A stretch of DNA of 64,000 bases from contig NZ_BAEP01000060.1 in NCBI RefSeq assembly GCF_000315015.1, positions 84,364 to 148,363 on the forward strand. Reading direction: 5' to 3'. The notes beneath the pieces were generated by a model, which saw nothing but the letters and a program-made list of their open reading frames with translations, was not told the DNA's origin and searched no databases. Shown in pieces: positions 8,281 through 16,748 of this stretch. The position numbers and the translations under genes are program-made. The DNA is from Paraglaciecola mesophila KMM 241 (lineage in GTDB: Bacteria > Pseudomonadota > Gammaproteobacteria > Enterobacterales > Alteromonadaceae). Numbering within the stretch: the first letter of the stretch is position 1; every line of letters starts with the position of its first letter.

Positions 8281-9260
8281 ATTTATGATCTGCGCTCACT
8301 AGAGCATGCGCTTTGCTTATTTATGGCCTTCGGCCACAGAGCATACACTTCGCTTATTTATGGCCTTAGGCCACAGAGCATACACTTCGTGCACTTATGA
8401 GCTGAGCTCACTAGAGCATACGCTGCGCGTACGGCATCCATGCTTACTTTCAAACCCCGTCTCGGGGCTCGAGTAACTCTTTCTTCAACAGCTAAGAAGG
8501 AGTCACCAGAAAGAAGCCGCCTCCGGCCTATTTTTCGCTCCCATATTTGACCCCGACTTCAGTGCCAGAACGGCGAAAGGTAACATCCATGTAAATCACT
8601 TCGCCTTGCCCAGACATCCCTGTCAGGGCATCTGGCAAGCCGACTTCAAATATGGAAAATTGGGGTCGGTAGTAAGTCAAAAGCAGCGACTGCGTCGCCT
8701 AAATATGTACTTTGTACATTTGTGAACTGTGTTCACCAAATCATGCGCTTAGCTTACCAGCATCCATGCTGGGTATGACAGACCATCCATGGTCAGCCAG
8801 TCACTTTTTCAAAAGACGACAAAGTAACCAAAAAGTCTCTTGCTCCAACAAACTTTCTGATCCGCTAACAGCTGCGCCTTTTTTGTCATACCGGCGTGAG
8901 GAAACATCCCTGTGAAGCGCACGCCTTGTCCAGACATCCCTGTCTGGCCATCTGACAAGTCGCTGCTTTTATCGGGAAAGTTTGAGTCGCCAACTGATTC
9001 GCTGCGCTTACCAGCACCCATGCTGGATATGGCAAACCATCCGTGGTCAGCCAGTCACTTATTCCCTGCGCGTCTCGTCTAACACAGGACTTGAAAACGC
9101 GCTCCCGACGCGGCTTTCACTTGAATTGCATCCATGCAATTAATCCAGCATTAGCCTTCGATGCTCGTGGTGACTTGAATCGGAAATAAAACATGCGCTA
9201 CGCTTATTTATGGCCTGGTGCCACTGGCGCACGCACTTCGTGCACAGAGTAAGATCTTGG
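8281..9260. repeat. Gene-free mosaic of hairpin repeats between the acyl-CoA dehydrogenases and a GFA gene
   Basis: About 1 kb without a credible gene. It contains at least ten short imperfect palindromes sharing the core CATCC(A/C/G)TG or CACCCATG with different but complementary flanks (8434, 8583, 8613, 8757, 8781, 8904, 8930, 9011, 9036, 9124). It also holds a second hairpin type of form TATG-stem-loop-stem-CAC, and a diverged duplication (8752-8806 with 9006-9060; 8583-8642 with 8904-8962). Such mosaics resemble degenerate REP-like intergenic repeats of marine gammaproteobacteria. Short open frames within it have no family signal and span the repeats. Confidence 0.8.
8315..8388. repeat. 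37-bp tandem duplication containing a GGCC hairpin
   Basis: Two adjacent 37-bp units (8315-8351 and 8352-8388) differ at one base. Each contains TTTATGGCCTTNGGCCAC, a small hairpin followed by AGAGCATACACTTC. A related diverged copy lies near 9203-9240. Confidence 0.85.
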
Positions 9261-9366
9261 AATTACACTGTATTCCCATAAGTGAAAAGCAAAAAACTGG
9301 AAAAATTCAACCTGTACAGTAAGTTACCGGTTATGCAAAAAACATGTAGTTAATAGGGGGAGTTTA

Positions 9367-9768
9367 ATGAATGATCATTTAGGTTCTTGTCTTTGTGAAA
9401 CTGTCAGCTTTGCGATAAAAGGAGAGTTTGACAGTTTTTATTTATGTCGTTGTCACCGCTGCCAAAAGGACTCAGGTTCGGCTCATGCGGCAAACCTATT
9501 CTCACAGTCCGCAGAATTGGTCTGGCTGTCGGGTTTATATGCAGTGACCTCATTTACGCTCCCTAATACTCGTCACAGTAAAAGTTTTTGTAAGCTCTGT
9601 GGTTCAGCACTGCCAAATACCCATATCGCAGGCTTGCTCATTGTACCAGCAGGGTGCCTAGACACTGAAATCTCTATGTTACCGACTGCAAAAATTTTTT
9701 CAGCCAGCAAAGCTTATTGGGATGCTGAGTTAGAGGGAATAATAGTGTACGAGGGGTTACCGGAGTGA
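9367..9768 (+). CDS. GFA/CENP-V family zinc protein
   Basis: 133-residue protein of the family named for glutathione-dependent formaldehyde activation. The zinc-binding cysteines are visible: Cys8 and Cys10 (GSCLCET), Cys27, Cys29 and Cys32 (LCRCHRCQKDSGS), and a later CKLCGS pair. Length is normal for the family. A strong SD (AGGGGGAG) precedes ATG 9367. Most members have no proven enzyme activity and the family is broader than formaldehyde metabolism, so only the fold and metal site are supported. It stands alone between the repeat region and greB. Confidence 0.82.
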   Translation: MNDHLGSCLCETVSFAIKGEFDSFYLCRCHRCQKDSGSAHAANLFSQSAELVWLSGLYAVTSFTLPNTRHSKSFCKLCGSALPNTHIAGLLIVPAGCLDTEISMLPTAKIFSASKAYWDAELEGIIVYEGLPE

Positions 9769-9850
9769 GCAGCCATAACATGACCTAATTATTTATCAGT
9801 TTATCCGTCATTTTACGAAAAGCTTCGAGCAAAGATTGGATTACTCGATT

Positions 9851-10327
9851 CTACTTTTTATATTCAATCGAGGTGACGTACCAGTCTTTGTAGCCGGTGG
9901 GGGTTTTGACACTGGCAACATCGTCTACTTCTTTTTTGATTAAGGCTCTGGCCATGGGGGAGTCGATAGAAATATAGCCTTTGGCATCACCGTAGATTTC
10001 TTCTGGGCCAACGATGCGAAATTGCTTTGTTTCGCCTTCATCGTTTTCAATCTCTACCCAGGCGCCGAAGAATACCTTTCCCGCCTGTTGAGGGGAGTAG
10101 TTAACGATTTGTAATTCAGGCAGCAGCTTACGCAAGTAGCGAACGCGTCTGTCGATTTCTCGCAGCTTTCGCTTGTTGTATTGGTAATCCGCATTTTCAC
10201 TTCGGTCACCCAAACTCGCCGCCCATGTGACGATTTTGGTGATCTCTGGGCGCTGTTTTAGCCACAGTTCATCATGCTCGTCGTTGAGTTTTTTGTAGCC
10301 TTCAGGGGTAATGAGTTTCGTTTTCAA
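9851..10327 (-). CDS. greB: GreB transcript cleavage factor
   Basis: Enters the RNA polymerase secondary channel and stimulates cleavage of backtracked RNA. The N-terminal coiled coil carries the acidic tip motif GDRSENADYQYNKRKLREID, which includes the catalytic Asp and Glu. The C-terminal FKBP-like domain has the GKVFFGAWVEIEND and SIDSPMARALIKK segments specific to GreB over GreA. The 158-residue length is standard. It is monocistronic, with about 450 bp upstream to the next gene. Confidence 0.93.
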   Translation of the reverse strand: MKTKLITPEGYKKLNDEHDELWLKQRPEITKIVTWAASLGDRSENADYQYNKRKLREIDRRVRYLRKLLPELQIVNYSPQQAGKVFFGAWVEIENDEGETKQFRIVGPEEIYGDAKGYISIDSPMARALIKKEVDDVASVKTPTGYKDWYVTSIEYKK

Positions 10328-10706
10328 TGCTTGTCCTTTTAAAACAGATACTTGAATGTAGATGTGCGAGAAATTGCGAAATGGTATGCGATTTTCTTAA
10401 AGCCAGTAGGAATAAAAACCATTTTGTTAGCGCAATTTATTACAAAAATATGACCTTTGCCAACTTCTGTTTTTATCGACTTTAGTCTAATCTTAAGTCA
10501 TCAAATGGTTAACACGCAGTCGCGATAGTTAGCTGTCTGATTAGATCAAATTTACCCTTATTTTTTGGTGCTAAGGTAGGGCATCTGCAGAGATACAGCA
10601 TACCAAATTCAATAAATTACCCGGATATTCTGGGCCAAATAACCCTTTCGAAGGGTCTAAAACCGAGGGAATAAGGTTCAGCAAGGACAGAGGCTGATGA
10701 GTAAAG
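10328..10706. other. Intergenic stretch upstream of greB, possible small-RNA region
   Basis: No protein gene is seen. The left part must hold the greB promoter (minus strand). The right part, about 10,560-10,706, carries several AGG/GGA motifs (GAGGGA, AAGGTT, AAGGACA, GAGGCTG) and a CCCTTTCGAAGGG hairpin. It runs on the plus strand straight into a strong terminator. That arrangement could be a small RNA ending at 10,741, but no clear promoter was found. Confidence 0.3.
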
Positions 10707-10741
10707 AAAAAACCGAACATCAATGATGTTCGGTTTTTTTT
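10707..10741. terminator. Strong bidirectional terminator
   Basis: 15-bp perfect stem (AAAAAACCGAACATC and its complement) with a 3-nt loop, giving a T run on both strands. On the minus strand it ends the FKBP-isomerase gene; on the plus strand it would end any transcript from 10,500-10,700. Confidence 0.9.
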
Positions 10742-10784
10742 ATGTCTGTGAATTTATTACCTATAAGGCACTAAACGCGGGTGC

Positions 10785-11534
10785 TTATTCAGCAGCGCCT
10801 TCAGCAGAAGCAACGTCTAATAGCTCAACTTCAAATACCAATGTTGAGTTAGGCGTAATTTTTCCAGTCGCACGCTCGCCGTAAGCTAGCTCAGATGGGA
10901 TGAAGAATTTGAACTTAGAGCCCACTTTCATCAACTGCACACCTTCGGTCCAGCCAGGAATGACGCGCGAAAGAGGGAAGGTTGCTGGCTCGCCGCGGCT
11001 ATAAGATGAATCAAATTCAGTGCCATCTAGTAATGTGCCTTTGTAATGCACAGTTACAGTGTCTTCAGCAGTAGGAGATGCTCCTTCGCCCTCGCTCATG
11101 ACTTCGTACTGTAAACCTGAATCGGTCACTGTTACGCCTTCACGCTCTGCGTTTTCAGCAAGGAATTTCTCGCCATCAGCAATGTTTGTTTCTGCTTTTG
11201 CATCAGAAATAGCTTTTTGCTTTTCACGTGAAGCCGCTTCCATAGCTAATGTAAGCGTTTGAATTTCTTTCATATCAAGCTGAGACTGACCTTGTAGCGC
11301 CGCTACAAATCCTTTAACCACTAAGTCTTTATCGAGGTTAACGTCTAGTGCTTCTTGTTCATTCATTTTTTGCTCGATGAACTGTCCCACGCTCGCGCCC
11401 ATTGCATAAGCTTGCTGCTGTGCTTCTGTTTCAAGCTTTTGCTCTTCAACTTTTAGTAAATCCGTGTCTTGTTGACCACAGGCTGTAAGGCCAATGGCTG
11501 AGGTAATAAGAATCGCGATAGCGGTTTTTTTCAT
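10785..11534 (-). CDS. FKBP-type peptidyl-prolyl isomerase, Mip/FkpA-like lipoprotein
   Basis: Periplasmic or outer-membrane-anchored prolyl isomerase and chaperone. The 249 residues start with a lipoprotein signal ending in LTAC (Cys19). A helical dimerisation domain follows (about 35-130, with AYAMGASVGQFIEQ), then an FKBP domain (about 140-240). The active-site segments TEFDSSYSRGEPATF, VIPGWTEGVQLMKVG and IPSELAYGE are intact. In E. coli, fkpA lies next to slyX; here slyX is two genes away with a WD40 lipoprotein between, which supports the FkpA/Mip role. A strong terminator follows. Confidence 0.9.
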   Translation of the reverse strand: MKKTAIAILITSAIGLTACGQQDTDLLKVEEQKLETEAQQQAYAMGASVGQFIEQKMNEQEALDVNLDKDLVVKGFVAALQGQSQLDMKEIQTLTLAMEAASREKQKAISDAKAETNIADGEKFLAENAEREGVTVTDSGLQYEVMSEGEGASPTAEDTVTVHYKGTLLDGTEFDSSYSRGEPATFPLSRVIPGWTEGVQLMKVGSKFKFFIPSELAYGERATGKITPNSTLVFEVELLDVASAEGAAE

Positions 11535-11652
11535 TTACTTCTCCCCTGAGATAATATGTGTCGAATACGTGACTTGTGAAGTGTTTCAACTTGATAAAGC
11601 GCTTATACTAAACGCCCTGAGTGAAAAGAGAAACCCAATTAGGAACAATCCA

Positions 11653-12627
11653 TTGACCGTCTTGTTACGATTAAGTTTAATTTTATTATTACTAACTGGC
11701 TGTAGCGGTCCATCGTCAACACCAGTAACCTCATGGCGACATGCTGATGATGGCGCCTATGCGGCTGATATATCAGCGGATGCGTCGCTAGCTGTGGTGT
11801 CGAGTGTTACGGGGGGCATAGCGGTTTGGGACCTGCAAAAAAATGAAAAACGTTACACTTGGCAGCACCAAGGCGAGGGAAATAATTTAGTCGCTAATGT
11901 ACACATTGCTTTTGATAATAGTTATGTGGTGACATCTGACCGTGACGCCTTTGCTCTTTGGAATGTGGTCAGTGGCGAGCCAGAAGGCTTCTGGCGTATT
12001 GATGAGTCCAGTATTCGTGATGTGGCTGTATCAAACCAAGGACGGGGGATATTGGTTGGCCGAGGCAATGGAAAGGTTATGTTTTTTGAGCCTAAAACCG
12101 GTCGGCGTTTAGAGTTTTTGGGGCACCAAGAAAAAGTGAATAGTGTGGATTTGTCTCCCAATGGTTTTTACGCCCTTACCGGCGGCAATGATTACACTGC
12201 TTATCTGTGGGATACCCGAACTGGTCAGGTTATTCATAGTTTTACCCATTCAAGTCGCGTGACCAAAGTGGCGTTAGACGATGAAGGACGTTACGGCTTT
12301 ACTGCCGATAGTAAGCGTGACGCTAGGGTGTGGGACTTAGCCACAGGTGAAGAAGTAAGTAATCTGCATTACCTCGCCCGGCAAAAAATATTCAGTACTG
12401 CCGCGTTTTCACAAGACGGCCAGTACTTGTTAACGGGCTCACCCGCTAAACGATTAAATTTGTGGCGCGTGACCGATGGAAAGAAAATACAAGAATGGCA
12501 GGTGTCACCCAGAGAAGGCAGCCGCCCGCAGACGGCAGTGGTATACGGGGTGGGGTTCGCTAAAGACAATCAAATAGTGTCAGAAAGCAGCAGTGGATTA
12601 GCTGAATTTTGGCAGATAAACCAGTAA
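11653..12627 (+). CDS. WD40-repeat lipoprotein
   Basis: 324-residue beta-propeller protein. I place the start at TTG 11653: AGGA lies 8 nt upstream, and the product then begins with a textbook lipoprotein signal, MTVLLRLSLILLLLTGCSG, with the lipobox Cys at 17. Longer frames would bury this signal behind 53 residues that overlap the divergent FKBP gene. At least six WD-like repeats can be seen, for example GGIAVWDLQ, ALWNVVSG, AYLWDTRTGQV, ARVWDLATGEE and LNLWRVTDGK. It probably scaffolds protein contacts in the envelope. It is followed after 12 bp by slyX, so the two are likely co-transcribed. Confidence 0.85.
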   Translation: MTVLLRLSLILLLLTGCSGPSSTPVTSWRHADDGAYAADISADASLAVVSSVTGGIAVWDLQKNEKRYTWQHQGEGNNLVANVHIAFDNSYVVTSDRDAFALWNVVSGEPEGFWRIDESSIRDVAVSNQGRGILVGRGNGKVMFFEPKTGRRLEFLGHQEKVNSVDLSPNGFYALTGGNDYTAYLWDTRTGQVIHSFTHSSRVTKVALDDEGRYGFTADSKRDARVWDLATGEEVSNLHYLARQKIFSTAAFSQDGQYLLTGSPAKRLNLWRVTDGKKIQEWQVSPREGSRPQTAVVYGVGFAKDNQIVSESSSGLAEFWQINQ

Positions 12628-12639
12628 TTAGAGTAGGTT

Positions 12640-12852
12640 ATGCAACACATAGAAGCAGATATAGAACAGCTACAAATGAAGGTGGCCTTTCAAGAGGACA
12701 CTATAGAAGAGCTAAACAAAGCCTTGATTAAGCAACAGAAGCAACTCGAGCTGTTAGAGTTTCAGTTGTCTCATGTTATTAACAAGGTCAAAGAAATTGA
12801 TGTGCCCAGCGGCGATTCACAAGAAGTTGAACCGCCCCCGCCGCATTACTAG
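12640..12852 (+). CDS. slyX: SlyX-family coiled-coil protein
   Basis: 70-residue protein of unknown function conserved in proteobacteria. Residues 1-50 form an acidic coiled coil (IEQLQMKVAFQEDTIEELN), and the C-terminus is the family's signature PPPPHY. It lies 12 bp after the WD40 lipoprotein gene and is convergent with yheV. The fkpA/slyX/yheV/yheS neighbourhood is the same set as in E. coli. Confidence 0.9.
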   Translation: MQHIEADIEQLQMKVAFQEDTIEELNKALIKQQKQLELLEFQLSHVINKVKEIDVPSGDSQEVEPPPPHY

Positions 12853-12892
12853 GTTGCTGAGCCGCAGCTACTAGCCAGCTAGGTAAACGAGG

Positions 12893-13099
12893 TTATTCTG
12901 GTTTGAATACGCCAATCACGTTTTCGCTTTGGCGTGAGGCTTGCGTCACTTCTTTATCGGTTTGGGTTTGTTGATAATGGCACTGTACACATTCCATTTT
13001 TTCAACATTGTTCTCGAAATAAAGCATCAGTGTATCCATGCTTTTACATTGAGGGCAGGTGGCCCCAGCGATAAAACGCTTTTTAATTTTCGTCGTCAT
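12893..13099 (-). CDS. yheV: YheV-family small zinc-ribbon protein
   Basis: 68-residue protein with two CxxC knuckles (CPQC and CVQC) in a zinc-ribbon pattern, an N-terminal KKRFIAGATCPQC segment typical of YheV, and a polar tail. I use ATG 13099; a TTG two codons earlier is possible, and neither has a good SD. Its role is unknown. It is divergent from yheS with an 80-bp gap. Confidence 0.85.
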   Translation of the reverse strand: MTTKIKKRFIAGATCPQCKSMDTLMLYFENNVEKMECVQCHYQQTQTDKEVTQASRQSENVIGVFKPE

Positions 13100-13178
13100 A
13101 ATCAAGAGGATTTCTTCGGTCAGTCATCTTGCTATCATACCGCAATCGACCGACTATGTTATCCGTCAATAGGCATTC

Positions 13179-15131
13179 ATGATCCAAATTTCTGATTTAT
13201 CCCTTATGCGTGGCAACAAAATCTTGCTACATGAAACCAATGCAGTGCTGTACCCAGGGCATAAAGCAGGTCTAATCGGTGCCAATGGCTGTGGTAAATC
13301 CAGCTTGTTTGCACTTATTCGAGGGGAATTACACCCTGAGCAAGGCGAGTGCAATATCCCTAAAGATTGGCAAGTGGTATCGGTTGCCCAAGAAACCCCA
13401 GCAGTTGAGCGTTCAGCCCTTGATTATGTGATTGACGGCGACAAGCTGTATCGGCGCTTACAGGCAGAATTGAGTGCTGCTGAAGACGCCCATGATGGTG
13501 TTAAGATCGCCGCGTTACACGGCCAGTTAGATCATGCCGGTGTTTACGATATTGAATCTCGCGCGGCCACAATACTAGCGGGCTTAGGTTTTGCGAACGA
13601 CGCTATTGCCCGTCCGGTCACCGCCTTTTCAGGTGGTTGGCGTATGCGTTTGAACTTGGCCCAGGCACTTTTATGCCATTCAGATTTATTGTTACTTGAT
13701 GAGCCCACTAACCACTTGGATTTAGATGCGGTCATTTGGCTTGAAAAATGGCTACAGCGTTATGCAGGCACACTATTACTGATATCTCACGATAAGTCGT
13801 TTTTGGATAGCACAGTTAACGAAATTATCAGTGTTGAGCAACAGCAACTGGTTAGCTACACGGGTAACTATGATGCCTTTGAGCGCCAACGTTCTGAGCG
13901 CTTACGCTTACAGAACCTGCAGTTTCAAAAGCAACAAGACAAAATTGCCCATTTAGAGTCGTTTATCAATCGCTTTGGCGCTAAGGCCAGTAAGGCCAAA
14001 CAGGCCCAGAGCCGCGTAAAACAACTGGAGAAAATGGAAACCTTATTGCCAGCACTTGCCGCTTCGCAGTTTAGTTTCGAATTTTTTATGCCGCCCAAAT
14101 TACCTAACCCTCTGGTAAAAATGGAGCAAGTACAACTGGGGTACGACGACACTATTATCTTAGAGAAACTGCACCTCAATTTAGTGCCGGGTAGCCGCAT
14201 TGGACTACTTGGTCGAAATGGTGCGGGTAAATCAACATTGATCAAACTACTGGCTGGCGAAAAAGAGCCCATGCAGGGTATTTACGAAACCTCAGCGGGT
14301 TTACGTATTGGTTATTTTGCTCAGCATCAATTGGAATATTTGCGCGCTGACGACTCGGCCCTCGCCCATATACAGCGTCTTGATCCAAAAGCCACCGAAC
14401 AAAGCTTGCGGGATTATTTAGGCGGCTTTGGTTTTAGAGGTGACGATGCTCTTGGGCGTGTGGCGCCTATGTCGGGTGGTGAAAAAGCGCGCTTAGTGTT
14501 AGCGTTAACTGTGTATCAAAAGCCTAATTTATTGCTACTCGATGAGCCAACCAACCATTTGGATTTAGACATGCGCCAAGCACTAAACATGGCGCTGCAA
14601 GGCTTTGAAGGGGCAATGGTGTTGGTGTCTCACGATCGATATTTACTTACATCGGTTTGTGATGACTTTTATTTGGTGGATAACCAGCAAGTCACTATGT
14701 TCGATGGGGATTTAGATGACTATCGTGATTGGCTGTTAAAATCAGACCGAGAAAAGCAATCTGCAGATAAGCTGGCAACTGGCAAAGGCGGTGCTGACGA
14801 AGAAGGCGCTGAGGCCAAAGAGCCAAAGTTAGATCGTAAGATTATTAAGCGCTTAGAAGCTGAGTTTAGGCAGGCGACGCAGTCCCTTCGCAAAACGGTA
14901 CAAACCCAAGAGAAAAAAATGGCCGAGCTTGAAGCCAAACTTGAGGGCATAGAGCAAAAAATGGCCGACCCTGATATTTACAATGCCGATAAAAAAGCCG
15001 AGTTAAAAGTACTATTGGCGGACCAAGCGAGTTGTAAAGTTGCCCAAGAAGAAGCTGAAATGCTGTGGCTAGATGCTCAAGAGCAAATTGAAGCCAAACA
15101 GGCAGAGTTTGATGCACAGGTGACTGGTTAA
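13179..15131 (+). CDS. yheS: YheS, ABC-F ATPase
   Basis: Soluble ABC-F protein with two nucleotide-binding domains and no membrane segments; this family acts at the ribosome. Domain 1 has Walker A GANGCGKSS, signature FSGGWRMRLNLAQ and Walker B LLLLDEPTNHLDLD. Domain 2 has GRNGAGKST, MSGGEKARLVLAL and LLLLDEPTNHLDLD. The linker with its long helices lies at about 235-310. A charged coiled-coil tail occupies about 525-650, as in YheS. In E. coli yheT follows at once; here yheT is about 34 kb away. Confidence 0.93.
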   Translation: MIQISDLSLMRGNKILLHETNAVLYPGHKAGLIGANGCGKSSLFALIRGELHPEQGECNIPKDWQVVSVAQETPAVERSALDYVIDGDKLYRRLQAELSAAEDAHDGVKIAALHGQLDHAGVYDIESRAATILAGLGFANDAIARPVTAFSGGWRMRLNLAQALLCHSDLLLLDEPTNHLDLDAVIWLEKWLQRYAGTLLLISHDKSFLDSTVNEIISVEQQQLVSYTGNYDAFERQRSERLRLQNLQFQKQQDKIAHLESFINRFGAKASKAKQAQSRVKQLEKMETLLPALAASQFSFEFFMPPKLPNPLVKMEQVQLGYDDTIILEKLHLNLVPGSRIGLLGRNGAGKSTLIKLLAGEKEPMQGIYETSAGLRIGYFAQHQLEYLRADDSALAHIQRLDPKATEQSLRDYLGGFGFRGDDALGRVAPMSGGEKARLVLALTVYQKPNLLLLDEPTNHLDLDMRQALNMALQGFEGAMVLVSHDRYLLTSVCDDFYLVDNQQVTMFDGDLDDYRDWLLKSDREKQSADKLATGKGGADEEGAEAKEPKLDRKIIKRLEAEFRQATQSLRKTVQTQEKKMAELEAKLEGIEQKMADPDIYNADKKAELKVLLADQASCKVAQEEAEMLWLDAQEQIEAKQAEFDAQVTG

Positions 15132-15170
15132 GCTAGCGATTAAAAATCGCTAAATACAGAAGGAGAAAGG

Positions 15171-15740
15171 ATGTCTCACCAACTTGAAACTGACAGGCTC
15201 ATATTGCGCAACTGGTTAGCAAGCGACTATGAGCCATTCTACGCGTTAAATTCTGACCCTGAGGCCATGCGTTATTTCCCTTCACCCTATACTCGGGCGC
15301 AAAGCGCTCTCTTAGCGGACAAATGCCAATCTTTGATTCAGCAGCGAGGCTGGGGTTTGTGGGCGGTGAGTAAGAAAGAGGATGAGGCATTTATTGGCTT
15401 TGTGGGTTTGCATACGCCAAATGCAAATATGCCTTGCTCTCCTTGTGTTGAGATAGGCTGGCGTCTGCTGCCTCAATATTGGGGTAATGGTTTCGCCACT
15501 GAAGGGGCGAAAAAGGCGCTAGAGTATGCGTTTAATGAGCTGGCACTGCCAGAGGTGGTCTCGTTTACTTCAAAAACAAATCAGCCTTCGCAGGCCGTTA
15601 TGGCGCGAGTTGGATTGCAAGATTCACTCAATAACTTTATTCACCCAGATATTGCTCCTGACCACCCATTAGCGGAACATGTTTTATATCGCATCACCCG
15701 AAATGCCTGGCTTGATCAAACAAGACAAAGCGTCAAATGA
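15171..15740 (+). CDS. GNAT acetyltransferase, RimJ/RimL-like
   Basis: 189-residue N-acetyltransferase. It starts with the RimJ/RimL-type N-terminus LETDRLILRNW, has the acetyl-CoA binding region EIGWRLLPQYWGNGFATEGA, and the later SFTSKTNQPSQAVMARVGL segment. The SD GGAGAAAGG precedes ATG 15171. The substrate could be a protein N-terminus, an antibiotic or a small amine. The 3' end overlaps the convergent LysR gene by 8 bp. Confidence 0.82.
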   Translation: MSHQLETDRLILRNWLASDYEPFYALNSDPEAMRYFPSPYTRAQSALLADKCQSLIQQRGWGLWAVSKKEDEAFIGFVGLHTPNANMPCSPCVEIGWRLLPQYWGNGFATEGAKKALEYAFNELALPEVVSFTSKTNQPSQAVMARVGLQDSLNNFIHPDIAPDHPLAEHVLYRITRNAWLDQTRQSVK

Positions 15741-16629
15741 GCGGTTGGTTAACCTCTTGGTACAAGATCTGTGCAAAGGCATTTGCTGCTGGTGACAATG
15801 GCCGATCACGGTATTTCAGCTGATATAAAGGCCGAGATAATAGGCTACTTTCTTTAGTGGAAATCACCTTAATTTTTTTCAGTTCAAGTAAATCTGCGGT
15901 GACAACTTGGGGCAATAACGCCACTCCCATTCCTTGGGCAACGCCACGAGCAATCGCTTCATTACTACCTAGTTGCATACTGTTATTCACTGTTATGCCT
16001 TGTTCGGCCAATAGCGAAAATGACATTTGCCGGGTGCCCGAGCCAGGCTCTCGCAGCAACCAGCGTTGCTTGCTTAGCCACTTTTCTTTGTCGTCTGAAG
16101 GCGTGAATGCGGTTGAACACACGATACTCATAGGATCGTCTTGCCAATGTTGACTACTTATGTGTGGGTCTCGCGCGTCCCCTTCCACCAGAGCTAAGTC
16201 TATGGTGCAGGCTAGTAATGTCTGCTCTATTTGAGCTGTATTGGCCACTTGTACTTCTACTTTGATTTGCGGGTACTGTTGGTTAAAACACGCTAAATAT
16301 GGTGCTAACCAATACCCTGCTATGGTGGTGCTGGCGCCTACCACTAAAGTACCTTGTTTTAATCCTGTGCGCGCTCTTACGTCTTCAAGCGCAGCTTGTT
16401 CTATAGCAAATATACTTCTTGCATGATTAAACAAGCTTTGTCCTCCATCCGTTAAGGCTAGCTTCTTGCCTCTGGCTGCCCGCTCAATGAGTTGCATACC
16501 CAATTGATGCTCAAGCTCTTTCAATGCTTTAGATACAGCCGGTTGGCTAATACAAAGCGCTTCAGCCGCTTGGGAAAAGCTCCGTAAATGGGCGACGCTA
16601 TGAAATACCCGAAGCGCATGTAAATTCAT
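15733..16629 (-). CDS. LysR-type regulator, CysL/YeiE-like, divergent from yeiH
   Basis: 298 residues: N-terminal winged HTH (FSQAAEALCISQPAVSKALK at 18-37) and a two-lobed effector domain. It is divergent from the YeiH-family gene with a short gap, the arrangement seen for YeiE/YeiH and for CysL/YwfM pairs. The effector-domain segment REPGSGTRQ is shared with CysL/YeiE, which sense sulfur oxyanions. Control of the YeiH gene and autoregulation are therefore inferred. Confidence 0.85.
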   Translation of the reverse strand: MNLHALRVFHSVAHLRSFSQAAEALCISQPAVSKALKELEHQLGMQLIERAARGKKLALTDGGQSLFNHARSIFAIEQAALEDVRARTGLKQGTLVVGASTTIAGYWLAPYLACFNQQYPQIKVEVQVANTAQIEQTLLACTIDLALVEGDARDPHISSQHWQDDPMSIVCSTAFTPSDDKEKWLSKQRWLLREPGSGTRQMSFSLLAEQGITVNNSMQLGSNEAIARGVAQGMGVALLPQVVTADLLELKKIKVISTKESSLLSRPLYQLKYRDRPLSPAANAFAQILYQEVNQPLI

Positions 16630-16647
16630 ATTAATTAACCTGTCGTT

Positions 16648-16660
16648 ATCAATGCATGAT
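16648..16660. promoter_or_regulatory. Candidate LysR box (ATCA-N5-TGAT)
   Basis: An interrupted palindrome ATCAATGCATGAT lies in the LysR-yeiH gap, 19 bp upstream of the regulator start. Its size fits the T-N11-A pattern of LysR sites. Support is position and symmetry only. Confidence 0.3.
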
Positions 16661-16748
16661 TTTAATGTATTGGAGTTATATTTTGACGCTGCCTATCATC
16701 AAGTCAACTTTTAATAGACATAGCAAACCCAGCGATAGGAGCAGCTTT

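Noticed and set aside
8712..9021. Short open frames inside the hairpin-repeat region
   Set aside because: They run across the repeats, have no SD or family signal and are not consistent between the repeat copies.
8434..9141. CRISPR array
   Set aside because: The repeats are short, variable palindromes with irregular spacing, unlike the constant repeats and spacers of CRISPR, and no cas gene is near.
11494..11652. N-terminal extension of the WD40 gene
   Set aside because: It overlaps the divergent FKBP gene and its promoter; the TTG at 11653 has an SD and a lipoprotein signal.
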